The notes under the pieces are model-generated. The model saw nothing but the letters and a program-made list of their open reading frames with translations, did no database searches and was not told the DNA's origin. From the NCBI RefSeq assembly GCF_022213065.1, contig NZ_JAKLJA010000016.1, positions 1-64,000 of the forward strand: a DNA stretch of 64,000 nucleotides, read 5' to 3'. Position numbers and translations under genes: made by a program. Position 1 is the stretch's first letter. Each line of letters starts with the position of its first letter. Source of the stretch: Paraburkholderia tagetis. GTDB taxonomy: Bacteria > Pseudomonadota > Gammaproteobacteria > Burkholderiales > Burkholderiaceae. Shown here in pieces: positions 52,150 through 61,179 of the stretch.

Positions 52150-52758
52150 ATGAAACGTTATCTGACCGCATTTCTCGCCGCCGCTTTCCTGTCGGGCGTT
52201 TCTGGCGCCGCCCTCGCTCAGTCCTCGCCGGACGCCGTTGTCAAGAGCGCGGTGGAAGGCACCGTCAAGGCGATGCAGGCCGACCCGCAAGCGCGGGGCG
52301 GCGACATGAACAAGATCACGAGTGTGGTCGAGACCCATTTCGTGCCGGCCACCGACTTCCAGCGCACCACGCGCATCGCGATCGGCAAAGCCTGGAGCAC
52401 GGCCACGCCCGAGCAGCAGCAGAAGTTGTATGAGCAATTTCAGCTCCTGCTCGTGAAGACTTATGCATCGTCGCTCTCGCAACTGCGCGATTCCCAGGTC
52501 TCCTTCAAGTTCGCGGCGTCCAACACCGCTGCGGGCGCGAAAGACACGGTCGTGCAGTCGCACGTGCTCAGCAACGGCGGCGACGACGCCATCGACTATC
52601 GCCTCGCGCGCACCGCCGGCGGCTGGAAAATCTACGACATCAACATGATGGGAGCGTGGCTCATCCAGGTCTATCAGACCCAGTTCGCCGACCAGATCGC
52701 CAAGGGCGGCATCGACGGACTCATCAAGTATCTCGTCGACCACAACGCACGCGGCTGA
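52150..52758 (+). CDS. hpnM: MlaC/Ttg2D-family periplasmic protein HpnM
   Basis: A 202-residue exported protein; the signal peptide ends in AALAQ at about residue 23. The mature domain matches the MlaC/Ttg2D lipid-carrier family (ETHFVPATDFQRTTRIAIGKAWSTATPEQQQKLYEQFQLLLVKTYASSL and YDINMMGAWLIQVYQTQFADQIAKGG). In hopanoid loci this homologue is named HpnM. It faces away from hpnN, 229 bp apart, so the two probably share a divergent promoter region. Confidence 0.88.
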   Translation: MKRYLTAFLAAAFLSGVSGAALAQSSPDAVVKSAVEGTVKAMQADPQARGGDMNKITSVVETHFVPATDFQRTTRIAIGKAWSTATPEQQQKLYEQFQLLLVKTYASSLSQLRDSQVSFKFAASNTAAGAKDTVVQSHVLSNGGDDAIDYRLARTAGGWKIYDINMMGAWLIQVYQTQFADQIAKGGIDGLIKYLVDHNARG

Positions 52759-52801
52759 GGCGAACCAAGGCCTCGCGCCTTCGCCACGGCTTCGGTGCTA
52801 G

Positions 52802-52838
52802 ACGGCGCGTCCTCCGCAAGAGGCGCGCCGTTTGCTTT
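52802..52838 (+). terminator. Terminator after hpnM
   Basis: ACGGCGCG (52802-52809) pairs with CGCGCCGT (52824-52831), with partial extension through the loop side, and is followed by TTTGCTTTTG. The downstream T-run is interrupted, so strength is uncertain. Confidence 0.65.
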
Positions 52839-52851
52839 TGATGTGCGCGCT

Positions 52852-53502
52852 TCAGGCGCCTTCCCGCTTCCTGCGGTTCTCCACCGCGAATTTGATCAGT
52901 TCTGCCTGGCCTTCGATGTCGAGCTTGCGCTTGAGATTGAGCCGGTGCGTTTCCACGGTGCGCACCGACAGCCCCGCGCGCTGCGCGATCTGCTTGCTCG
53001 AGAGGCCTTCGGCGAGCGCGTCGAGAATGTCCAGCTCGCGCGGCGTGAGGCGCTCGACGGGCGTTTCCTTGAGCGACGCCTGCAGCATGCGCGTGCCCAG
53101 GCCTGCGCTGAAATACGTCTGCCCCGCCAGCACGGCCTCGATTGCGCGCACGATCTCGGTAGCCGGCGAATCCTTGAGCACGTAGCCGCTCGCGCCCGCG
53201 CGCACGGCTTGCGTCACGTACTCGACGTTGTCGTGCATCGAGAGCATCAGCACGCGGATAGCCGGAAAGCGCTCGTGAAAGATGCCCGCGAGCGCGATGC
53301 CGTTCATGCCGGCCATGCCCACGTCCATCAGCGCGAGATCGGGTTCGAGCGCGGCGGCGAGCCCGATGGCTTCGTCGGCGTTGCCCGCCTCGCCCGCGAC
53401 TTCGAGGCCCGGCACGGCTTCGAGGCGCGCGCGCAGGCCGTCGCGCACGAGCGGATGATCGTCGACGAGCACGAGGCGCGCCGGTTTGCCTGGTTCGTTC
53501 AT
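52852..53502 (-). CDS. NarL/LuxR-family response regulator
   Basis: A 216-residue regulator. The N-terminal receiver has D14/D15, phospho-acceptor D60 in LALMDVGMAGMNG, and K110. A LuxR-type helix-turn-helix follows at about 150-206 (LTPRELDILDALAEGLSSKQIAQRAGLSVRTVETHRLNLKRKL). It is the second gene of an operon with the cognate histidine kinase, 24 bp upstream. The target genes are not evident from the window. Confidence 0.95.
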   Translation of the reverse strand: MNEPGKPARLVLVDDHPLVRDGLRARLEAVPGLEVAGEAGNADEAIGLAAALEPDLALMDVGMAGMNGIALAGIFHERFPAIRVLMLSMHDNVEYVTQAVRAGASGYVLKDSPATEIVRAIEAVLAGQTYFSAGLGTRMLQASLKETPVERLTPRELDILDALAEGLSSKQIAQRAGLSVRTVETHRLNLKRKLDIEGQAELIKFAVENRRKREGA

Positions 53503-53526
53503 GGTGTCTCTTTCTTGTAGCGTCGT

Positions 53527-55155
53527 TTAGTGCGTTTGCCTGGGCTTCGTGTCAGCGTCGGCGCCGGCAGCGCGCGCCGTGGCGTGGGCCGTGCTGGCGG
53601 GGCGGATCGGCACCCAGGCGTCGACCACGGTGTGGCCCGGCTTCGAGCTGACCGATAGCCGCCCGCCAAGCGGCTCGAGCCGCTCGCGCATGTTGCGCAG
53701 GCCCATGCCCGCGCGTGGATCGGCGAGCGCATGCGCGACATCGAAGCCACGGCCGTTGTCGGCGATGGCGAGCGTCACGCCATTCGGCGCGACGTCGAGC
53801 GTGAGCACGGCGCGCCGTGCGCCGGCGTGCTTCACGATGTTGGTGAGCGCCTCCTGGGCGATGCGGAACAGCGCCGTGTTCACGGCGTCGGGCAAGGGCG
53901 CCGCGCTCAGGTTCGAGCGCGCGCCGCCGTCGGGCTGGGTACCCGGCCTGGTGCCTGATTTGATGCCCGGTTTTGCGCCCGGTTTTGCGCCCGACTGCGC
54001 GAAGTCGATCTCCATCTCCGATTCCTCGGCCAGCTCGCGCGTGAGCTGTTCGAGCGCGGCGGCAAGGCCGAGATCATCGAGCATCGCCGGACGCAGCGCG
54101 TGCGAGATGCGGCGCACTTCGCGCAGCGTGTCCGAGAGCCGCGTGAGGCCGGTGGACAACGAGGCCTCCGCGGCGGGCACGCGCGCCTCGCCGTGCTCGA
54201 AGCGCGCGAGCGCCGATTCGAGCAGCAGCTTCGCGGAAACGAGCATCTGGCTGATGCCGTCGTGCAGCTCGCGCGAGAGGCGCGCGCGCTCCTGCTCCTG
54301 CGATTGCACCACTTGCTGCGCGAGGCGCTTGAGTTTCGCGTCGGTGCTGCGGTACTCGCTCACGTTGAGCACGAGCGCGCCGAGCGCGAACACGCCCACG
54401 CCCGCGAGCGCGATGATGCCGAGCCATTGCAGCGTGCGCTCGATGTTGGCCGAGGCGCGCTCGTCGGTACGCGCGAGCGTGGACTCCACATCGTCGAGAT
54501 AGATACCGGTGCCGACCATCCAGCCCCAGCGCGGCAGCGCGACGACATAGCCGAGCTTCGGCGCGAGCTTGCCCGTCGATGGGCGATGCCACATGTAGCG
54601 CACGAAGCCGCCGCCGTGCGAGGCCGCCGTCACGAGCTGCTGAATGGTCAGCGCGCCTTGCGGGTCGCGCAGATTCCAGAGATCCTGGCCGACGAGGCCC
54701 GGTTCGCGCGGATGCATGAGCGAGCGGCCGCGCATGTCGTAGACGAAGAAGTAGCCGTCCGTGCCGAAGTTCATCCTCTGCAGCACGGCGAGCGCGGCGC
54801 GCTGGCGGGCGGCAAGGTCCGCGGGCACGGGCAGCGCGGCGGCGCTCGCCGCAGCGGCGGCATCGACGGAACCGGCGGAACCGGCGGAACCGGCGTCAAG
54901 GGCGGCGCTAACGTTGGCTTCGGGCGCGTACAGTGGCGCGATGGCGCTGGTCGCGAGCTCGACGTAATGGCGCAGCTCGACTTCCTTGCTCGACAGATAC
55001 GCGGCCTGCATTGTGGCGTGTTGCGTGCGCGCGAGCGCGGTCGCCTGCTGCCGCACGCCGATCCCGATGCTGGCAATCGCCGCGAGAAATGGCACCACCG
55101 CAAGCAGGAAGATCTTCGTCTTCAGGCGGTCGTTGAAGAAAAATGGGGCGGGCAT
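53527..55155 (-). CDS. NarX-type sensor histidine kinase with Cache sensor
   Basis: A 542-residue membrane kinase. A first membrane helix (KIFLLAVVPFLAAIASIGIGV) is followed by a periplasmic single-Cache domain (MNFGTDGYFFVYDMRGRSLMHP, LPRWGWMVGTGIYLDDV). Then come a second helix (LGIIALAGVGVFALGALVL), a HisKA_3 domain with H298 in SRELHDGISQML, and the ATPase domain (IAQEALTNIVKHAGA, DNGRGFD, GMGLRNMRER). Two tandem-repeat inserts are odd: AGSAGSAGS in the sensor and GAKPGAKPG in the kinase domain. The start at 55155 lacks a good ribosome site; 55197 is an alternative. Confidence 0.92.
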   Translation of the reverse strand: MPAPFFFNDRLKTKIFLLAVVPFLAAIASIGIGVRQQATALARTQHATMQAAYLSSKEVELRHYVELATSAIAPLYAPEANVSAALDAGSAGSAGSVDAAAAASAAALPVPADLAARQRAALAVLQRMNFGTDGYFFVYDMRGRSLMHPREPGLVGQDLWNLRDPQGALTIQQLVTAASHGGGFVRYMWHRPSTGKLAPKLGYVVALPRWGWMVGTGIYLDDVESTLARTDERASANIERTLQWLGIIALAGVGVFALGALVLNVSEYRSTDAKLKRLAQQVVQSQEQERARLSRELHDGISQMLVSAKLLLESALARFEHGEARVPAAEASLSTGLTRLSDTLREVRRISHALRPAMLDDLGLAAALEQLTRELAEESEMEIDFAQSGAKPGAKPGIKSGTRPGTQPDGGARSNLSAAPLPDAVNTALFRIAQEALTNIVKHAGARRAVLTLDVAPNGVTLAIADNGRGFDVAHALADPRAGMGLRNMRERLEPLGGRLSVSSKPGHTVVDAWVPIRPASTAHATARAAGADADTKPRQTH

Positions 55156-55369
55156 GGCGGCGTTCGGGTGCTGAATGTCCAGGCAGGGTGCAAGCATAAC
55201 CGGCTGTGCGTGATGTGCGTTGCGCACCCAGATTTTTAGAGATTGTTGAACGGGCGATGATGCGGGCTGCGAACGGGGCAGCGCCGCTCGTGCTCCTTCG
55301 CAGGCATCGTCCGATGCCGGCCGGGTTTTCCTTCTCGCGAGCGGCCCTGAACCTGACGTGACGCACTCC

Positions 55370-56353
55370 ATGACTCGACAGATAACGACGATCCGCCCCC
55401 TGCTCGCGAGCGCCGCCGCCTGCGCCGCCGCGCTGCTGCTCAACGCTTGCGGCGGCAATTCCGAGGCCCGCACGCTCTCGCAGACGGCGCTTGCCGTGCC
55501 GCAGGTGATCGCCCATCGCGGCGGCACCGGCGACGCACCCGAGAACACACTGACAGCCATCCGCACGGCGCTCGCGAATCGCGCCGACGCCATCTGGCTC
55601 ACCGTGCAGTTGAGCAGCGACGCCGTGCCGGTCCTCTACCGCCCCGCCGATCTCTCCGCGCTGACCGACGCGCGCGGTCCGGTCGCGTCGAAGAGCGCCG
55701 CGGAGCTTGCGCGCGTCAACGCAGGCTGGCAGTTCAAGACGCTGGACGCCTCCGGCCATGACGTCTATCCGTACCGCGGCGCGCCGGTCGGCATTCCCAC
55801 GCTGGCTGAGGCGCTCGCCGCGATTCCGCCAGACGTGCCCGTCATACTCGACATGAAGGCCTTGCCCGCGCAACCGCAGGCGGCCGCCGTGGCGCGCGTG
55901 CTGGACGAAGCCGGCGCGTGGGAGCGCGTGCAGCTCTATTCGACCGACGCGAGCTACCAGCAGGCCTTTGCCGCGTGGCCGCGCGCGCGCCTGTTCGAGT
56001 CGCGCGACGCGACGCGCGGGCGGCTTGCCACGGTCGCGCTCGCGCATCGCTGCGAGGCGCCGCCGGCCGCGAATGCGTGGACCGGGTTCGAATGGCGCCG
56101 CCAGGTCGATCTCGTCGAGCAGTTCACGTTGGGCGAAGCGCGTTCGACAGTTGCGGACGCAACGCTCTGGTCGTCGCAGGCCGTCCAGTGCTTCCGCACG
56201 AATCCGGGCGTGCATATCGTGGCGATCGCCGTCAACAGCGAAGCCGACTACCGGGCGGCGGCCTGCGCGGGCGTGGACGCGGTGCTGGCCGACTCGCCGC
56301 ATCGGATGGTGCCGGTGCGCGAGGCCTTGCGGCAGGGCTACACCTGCCCTTGA
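55370..56353 (+). CDS. GDPD-like exported lipoprotein with degenerate active site
   Basis: A 327-residue protein with a lipoprotein-type signal (AALLLNACGG) and a TIM-barrel of the glycerophosphodiester phosphodiesterase family: VIAHRGGTGDAPENTLTAI, then ILDMKALPAQPQ and AVNSEADYRAAACAGVDAVLADSP. The first His and PENT are kept. The next metal-ligand region, normally IELDVQxTKDGxxVVxHDxxLxRTT, reads IWLTVQLSSDAVPVLYRPADL, so the usual Glu, Asp and catalytic His are missing. Hydrolysis may be lost. An in-frame GTG at 55358 is an alternative start. Confidence 0.78.
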   Translation: MTRQITTIRPLLASAAACAAALLLNACGGNSEARTLSQTALAVPQVIAHRGGTGDAPENTLTAIRTALANRADAIWLTVQLSSDAVPVLYRPADLSALTDARGPVASKSAAELARVNAGWQFKTLDASGHDVYPYRGAPVGIPTLAEALAAIPPDVPVILDMKALPAQPQAAAVARVLDEAGAWERVQLYSTDASYQQAFAAWPRARLFESRDATRGRLATVALAHRCEAPPAANAWTGFEWRRQVDLVEQFTLGEARSTVADATLWSSQAVQCFRTNPGVHIVAIAVNSEADYRAAACAGVDAVLADSPHRMVPVREALRQGYTCP

Positions 56354-56366
56354 GGCAGCAACGGCC

Positions 56367-56471
56367 TACGTAGTTGTACGTAGATTGCTTACGTAGTTGT
56401 CCGGTTGTGGCCGGCGGTGCGAAGGCGAATACTACACGGCCACTACGCGGCACTACGTGGCCACTACGCGG
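56367..56471. repeat. Short repeats upstream of cstA
   Basis: TACGTAGTTGT occurs twice (56367-56377 and 56390-56400) with a third TACGTAG between. Further on, about four units of CACTACGYGG run at 56431-56471. They lie in the 260-bp gap before cstA. They could be regulator-binding repeats or a mobile-repeat remnant. Confidence 0.6.
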
Positions 56472-56613
56472 CTACCACCTGGCGCATTGCGGGCAGATGC
56501 GGAACGCCCGCGCACGCACTGCGCCATGCCGCGCCGCGGCCCGGCTCCGATGCCGGGCCAAAGTGGGCATCGACCACCCATAGGCTTAAAGCCATAAAAC
56601 AACCGGAGACGAC

Positions 56614-58701
56614 ATGAGTCGCACATCCAGTTTTATCGTCTGGACGCTAGTCGCGCTGCTTGGCGCGTTTGCGTTCGGCACCATCGCGCTCGCGCACGGC
56701 GAGCGAATCAGCGCACTGTGGATCGTGATCTGCGCCGTGTGCGTCTACCTGATCGCATATCGCTTCTACAGCCGCTTCATTGCGACGGCCGTCGTGCAGC
56801 TCGACGGCTTGCGCATGACGCCGGCCGTGCGCCATAACGACGGGCTCGACTTCGTGCCCACCAACAAGTACGTGCTGTTCGGCCACCACTTCGCGGCGAT
56901 CGCGGGCGCGGGTCCGCTGGTCGGCCCGGTGCTGGCCGCGCAGATGGGCTACATGCCCGGCATGCTGTGGATTCTCGCGGGCGTGGTGTTCGCGGGCGCC
57001 GTGCAGGACTTCGTGGTGCTGTTCCTCTCCACGCGCCGTGACGGCCGCTCGCTGGGCGATCTCGTGAAGATGGAGCTCGGCCCGGTCCCCGGCGTGATCG
57101 CGCTGTTCGGCACCTTCCTCATCATGATCATCATCCTCGCGGTGCTCGCGCTGATCGTGGTGAAGGCGCTCACGAACTCGCCCTGGGGCACGTTCACCGT
57201 GGCCGCGACGATTCCCATCGCGATCTTCATGGGCCTTTATGTGCGCTACATCCGCCCGGGCAAGATCGGCGAGATTTCGATCATCGGCTTCGTGCTGCTG
57301 ATGGCTTCCATCGCGTTCGGCCAGCACGTGCACGACTCGCCCACGCTCGCCGCGATGTTCACCTTCACGGGCACGCAGCTCACGTGGATCCTGATCGGCT
57401 ACGGCTTCGTGGCTTCGGTGCTGCCGATCTGGCTGCTGCTCGCGCCGCGCGATTACCTCTCGACGTTCCTGAAGATCGGCACGATTCTCGCGCTCGCGAT
57501 CGGCATTCTGATTGTCGCGCCGGAACTGAAAATGCCGGCCTTCACGAAGTTCATCGACGGCACGGGCCCGGTCTGGTCGGGCAACCTGTTCCCGTTCCTC
57601 TTCATCACGATCGCGTGCGGCTCGGTCTCGGGCTTCCATGCGCTGATCTCGTCGGGCACGACGCCCAAGATGCTCGATAACGAAACCCATGCGCGCTTCA
57701 TCGGCTATGGCGCGATGCTGATGGAGTCGTTCGTCGCGATCATGGCGCTGGTGGCCGCCTCGGTGATCGAGCCGGGCGTGTACTTCGCGATGAACGCGCC
57801 GCTCGCCGTGCTCGGCACGACGCCGGACGCCGTCGCGCATACCGTGGGCCAGTGGGGCTTCATGCTCACGCCGGAGATGCTCACGCATACCGCGCAGGCC
57901 GTGGGCGAGACCACCATCGTCGCGCGCGCGGGCGGCGCGCCCACGCTGGCCGTGGGCATGGCGCAGATCCTGCACCAGGTAGTCGGCGGCGAAGCGATGA
58001 TGGCGTTCTGGTATCACTTCGCAATTCTGTTCGAAGCACTCTTCATCCTGACCGCCGTGGACGCGGGCACGCGCGCGGGCCGCTTCATGCTGCAAGACTT
58101 GCTCGGCACGTTCCACCCGTCGCTCAAGCGCACGGATTCGCTGCCCGCGAACCTGGTCGCGACCGCTTTGTGCGTGGCCGCGTGGGGCTACTTCCTCTAT
58201 CAGGGCGTGGTCGATCCGCTCGGCGGCATCAATACGCTGTGGCCGCTCTTCGGCATCTCGAACCAGATGCTGGCCGGCATCGCGTTGATGCTCGCCACGG
58301 TGGTGCTCTTCAAGATGAAGCGCGAGAAGTTCGCATGGGTAACGGCGCTGCCCACGCTCTGGCTGCTGATCTGCACGCTCACGGCCGGCTGGCAGAAGAT
58401 TTTCGACAGCAACCCGAAGGTGAGTTTCCTGGCGCATGCACAGAAACTTTCGGCAGCGCTCGCCGACGGCAAGGTCCTCGCACCCGCGAAGTCGGCCGAG
58501 CAGATGCAGCGCATGATCTTCAACGACTACGTGGATGCGGCGCTCTCGGGCCTCTTCATCTTCGTGGTGGCGAGCATCGTGGTGTACGGGCTGATTGCGA
58601 TTGCGCGCGCGCGCCGCAGCGACCGGCCGACCACGCAGGAAACGCCTTACGAAGCGATGCCTGCGGGCGGCGCGGGCGTCGTCGCGAATCGCGTGCATTG
58701 A
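56614..58701 (+). CDS. cstA: CstA-family carbon starvation/pyruvate transporter
   Basis: A 695-residue inner-membrane protein with about 16-18 membrane helices. Landmarks are AHGERISALWIVICAVCVYLIAYRFYSRF, the conserved FVPTNKYVLFGHHFAAIAGAGPLVGPVLAAQMGY, and SGTTPKMLDNETHARFIGYGAMLMES. Length matches E. coli CstA and BtsT; such proteins take up pyruvate (BtsT) or peptides. CGGAG precedes the ATG. A YbdD-type small gene follows 30 bp downstream, the usual partner. No LytTR regulator is adjacent. Confidence 0.95.
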   Translation: MSRTSSFIVWTLVALLGAFAFGTIALAHGERISALWIVICAVCVYLIAYRFYSRFIATAVVQLDGLRMTPAVRHNDGLDFVPTNKYVLFGHHFAAIAGAGPLVGPVLAAQMGYMPGMLWILAGVVFAGAVQDFVVLFLSTRRDGRSLGDLVKMELGPVPGVIALFGTFLIMIIILAVLALIVVKALTNSPWGTFTVAATIPIAIFMGLYVRYIRPGKIGEISIIGFVLLMASIAFGQHVHDSPTLAAMFTFTGTQLTWILIGYGFVASVLPIWLLLAPRDYLSTFLKIGTILALAIGILIVAPELKMPAFTKFIDGTGPVWSGNLFPFLFITIACGSVSGFHALISSGTTPKMLDNETHARFIGYGAMLMESFVAIMALVAASVIEPGVYFAMNAPLAVLGTTPDAVAHTVGQWGFMLTPEMLTHTAQAVGETTIVARAGGAPTLAVGMAQILHQVVGGEAMMAFWYHFAILFEALFILTAVDAGTRAGRFMLQDLLGTFHPSLKRTDSLPANLVATALCVAAWGYFLYQGVVDPLGGINTLWPLFGISNQMLAGIALMLATVVLFKMKREKFAWVTALPTLWLLICTLTAGWQKIFDSNPKVSFLAHAQKLSAALADGKVLAPAKSAEQMQRMIFNDYVDAALSGLFIFVVASIVVYGLIAIARARRSDRPTTQETPYEAMPAGGAGVVANRVH

Positions 58702-58731
58702 CCCGACGTTATTTGCCGGACGGAGCACATC

Positions 58732-58938
58732 ATGTTCTCGGAACTTCGCGACAACGTGCAGACGGCGGGCCGCTATCTGGGCCAGGCCATGCGTCTGATG
58801 GTGGGGCTGCCGGACTACGAAGGTTACGTCGCGCACATGCGCGCGACGCATCCCGACCGGCCGGTCATGACCTACGAGGAGTTTTTCCGCGAGCGGCAGA
58901 ACGCGCGCTATGGATCGGGCGCGGGGAAATGCTGCTGA
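58732..58938 (+). CDS. YbdD/YjiX family small protein
   Basis: A 68-residue protein: [61 protein letters not shown] is the near-complete YbdD/YjiX (DUF466) signature. Such genes almost always lie directly after cstA or btsT. The protein is cytoplasmic and its function is unknown. It ends with GKCC, and CGGAG-like sequence lies before the start. Confidence 0.93.
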   Translation: MFSELRDNVQTAGRYLGQAMRLMVGLPDYEGYVAHMRATHPDRPVMTYEEFFRERQNARYGSGAGKCC

Positions 58939-59018
58939 GAACCGGCTGAGCGAACAGGTTCCGAATACGTTCGCCAGGCAGGCGATGTTCGTTAAAAGGT
59001 TCTTAAAAGGTTCTAAAG

Positions 59019-59052
59019 AAGCGCGATGGCGAAGGCCGTCGCGCTTTTTTTA
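59019..59052 (+). terminator. Terminator after the cstA operon
   Basis: GCGCGATGGC pairs with GCCGTCGCGC (one wobble) around a 4-base loop and is followed by a run of seven T. Two copies of TTAAAAGGTTC lie just upstream. Confidence 0.88.
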
Positions 59053-59247
59053 TCATTCGTTGCGCTCAATTCCCGCCGCACCTCGCCGTTAACTCCAACG
59101 AGATTCCATACCAATTCGACGCGTCATGCCGTGCCCGGCATCGCGCCCTGATTCGAATCGTCGGGAAGCGGATTGCAAGTTTGCCGGGGGCGGCAACACC
59201 TCACCTTGAACGTCTGCACAGCGCGACGTCGCACAAAGAAACCTCTC

Positions 59248-61176
59248 ATGATCCTGCACCGACTGGGCACCGCATGGCTTGCGCTCATCCTCACCGCAAC
59301 GGTTGCGCCCGTTTGCGAAGCTCAATACACCACCGACTGGGTGGCCAACACCTACGGCACCAACGCGACGCGCGTGGGCAACGTGGCCCGCTCGATGTGG
59401 GTCGCCCCCGAAGGCGTGGTCTACACCTCGTCGATGTGGGACGAGAACGAGGGCGGCGTCGCCCTCTATCAGAACGGCCAGAGCCTCGGCTCGATCGGCG
59501 GCCACGCCGATTTCCAGGGCGGCGCGATCACGGGCAACGCCACCTCGCTGTTCGTCGCGATGCAGTACAACGCCAGCTACGGCAGCGGCTACGTCGGGCG
59601 CTACGACCGCGCGAGCGGCGCGCGCGATCTGCTCATCAGCGTGAGCGCCGACACCACCGAGAAACGTGCCGATGTCGTCACCGGGCTCGCGACCTCGGGC
59701 TCGCTGCTCTACGCCAGCGACTTCCCCGGCAACCGCGTGCGCGTGTACACGACGGCCGGCGTCTGGCAGAGCGACATCAGCGTGGCGGGGCCGGGCGCGC
59801 TCGCCGTGGATGCAGGCGGCAACCTCTGGGTCGCGCAAAAGAGCGCGGGCGCGGTGCTCGAGTTCAGCCCCGGCGGCCAGCTTCTGAATACCCTTCAGCT
59901 AGCGTCCAGCGCGCGGCCTGCTTCGTTGTATTTCGATTCGCAGAACGCACAGTTGATGATCGGCGACTCCGGCCCCGACATGAACATCAAGATCTACAAC
60001 GTGACGGGCGCGCCTGCTCTCGCCGGCACGTTCGGCGTTCAGGGCGGCTATCTCGACACCACCACCGGCATCAAGGGACAAGTCGGCGCGAAGCGCTTCA
60101 CGCGCGTAGCCGGCATCGGCAAGGACTCGGCGGGCACGCTATATGTGCTGAACAATCCTTGGGGTGGCTCGTGGGATCTCGGCCGTAACGGCGGCACCGA
60201 CCTTCATGCTTACGACGGCGCGGGCAACCTGCGCTGGATGCTCCAGTCGCTCAACTTCGAAGGCAACGCAGCGCCGGATCCGGCCACCGACGGCGCGCAG
60301 TTCTACGGCGGCACGAACATCTATTCAGGCACGGCCGGAGGCACCTTCGTGGCCAACACGATCGATCCGATCAGTTATCCGAACGATCCGCGCATCAACC
60401 TCGCTGACCTCGCGCGCGGCGAGCATTTCGCGCAGCTCGCGAGCGTGGGCGGGCAGCGCATTCTCGTGGCCGCCGGCCAGAACCCCGATACGTTCTACTT
60501 CTTCCACTTCAACGCGGCGAGCGGCTATACCGCCATTCCCGACGACACCCTGCCGGGCGCGGCATTCAATACGACGGCGCCGGTCCGCAATGGCTTCTGC
60601 CTCGACAGCAAGGGCGACCTCTGGGCGGGGCTCGACAAGACCAACGTCATTTCCCACTATCCGCTGACGGGCTTCGATGCGAGCGGCCGGCCGCTCTGGG
60701 GCGCCGCGCTCACCACGCCGATCCCGGCGACGCTCGGGCGCCTCACGCGCATCATCTACCTGCCCGAAAGCGACACGATGATACTCGCGGGCATGACCGG
60801 CAGCACCGACTGGACCGCAGTGGGGTCGCGCATCGAGGTCTATCACGGCTGGCTCGCCGGCAACACGGGCGCACCGAATCCGGTGATCACCCTCACGAGC
60901 GCGAATCCCAAGTCGATTACGGCCGCCGGCAATGAACTGTTCGTGGGCTATGTGCACACCGTGCCGAATATCGATGCCTTCAACCTCACCACGGGCGCGC
61001 TCGACACCACGCTCATCAATAGCAGCGCGAGTACGGTCTACGTGGGCAATGACGTGGACTCGATGTATGGCCTGCGCGCGTATCGCCGCTCGACCGGCGA
61101 ATATGTGGTGACCAAGGACAACTACAACGGCACGAGCATCGTGGTGTACCGGTGGACGCCACCGGCAGCGAAGTAA
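59248..61176 (+). CDS. Secreted beta-propeller protein
   Basis: A 642-residue protein with a signal peptide (cleavage near CEAQ). The rest is rich in short beta strands in repeated patterns such as GPGALAVDAGGNLWVAQKSAGAVLEFSPGGQLL and KDSAGTLYVLNN. This is typical of NHL/SMP-30-like beta-propellers, likely two propellers given its length. No catalytic motif is certain and the substrate is unknown. It would act in the periplasm or outside the cell. It ends 3 bp before the convergent TPR protein. Confidence 0.72.
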   Translation: MILHRLGTAWLALILTATVAPVCEAQYTTDWVANTYGTNATRVGNVARSMWVAPEGVVYTSSMWDENEGGVALYQNGQSLGSIGGHADFQGGAITGNATSLFVAMQYNASYGSGYVGRYDRASGARDLLISVSADTTEKRADVVTGLATSGSLLYASDFPGNRVRVYTTAGVWQSDISVAGPGALAVDAGGNLWVAQKSAGAVLEFSPGGQLLNTLQLASSARPASLYFDSQNAQLMIGDSGPDMNIKIYNVTGAPALAGTFGVQGGYLDTTTGIKGQVGAKRFTRVAGIGKDSAGTLYVLNNPWGGSWDLGRNGGTDLHAYDGAGNLRWMLQSLNFEGNAAPDPATDGAQFYGGTNIYSGTAGGTFVANTIDPISYPNDPRINLADLARGEHFAQLASVGGQRILVAAGQNPDTFYFFHFNAASGYTAIPDDTLPGAAFNTTAPVRNGFCLDSKGDLWAGLDKTNVISHYPLTGFDASGRPLWGAALTTPIPATLGRLTRIIYLPESDTMILAGMTGSTDWTAVGSRIEVYHGWLAGNTGAPNPVITLTSANPKSITAAGNELFVGYVHTVPNIDAFNLTTGALDTTLINSSASTVYVGNDVDSMYGLRAYRRSTGEYVVTKDNYNGTSIVVYRWTPPAAK

Positions 61177-61179
61177 CGA

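Noticed and set aside
56647-58851. 734-codon minus-strand frame across cstA
   Set aside because: His/Arg-rich shadow of a conserved membrane transporter.
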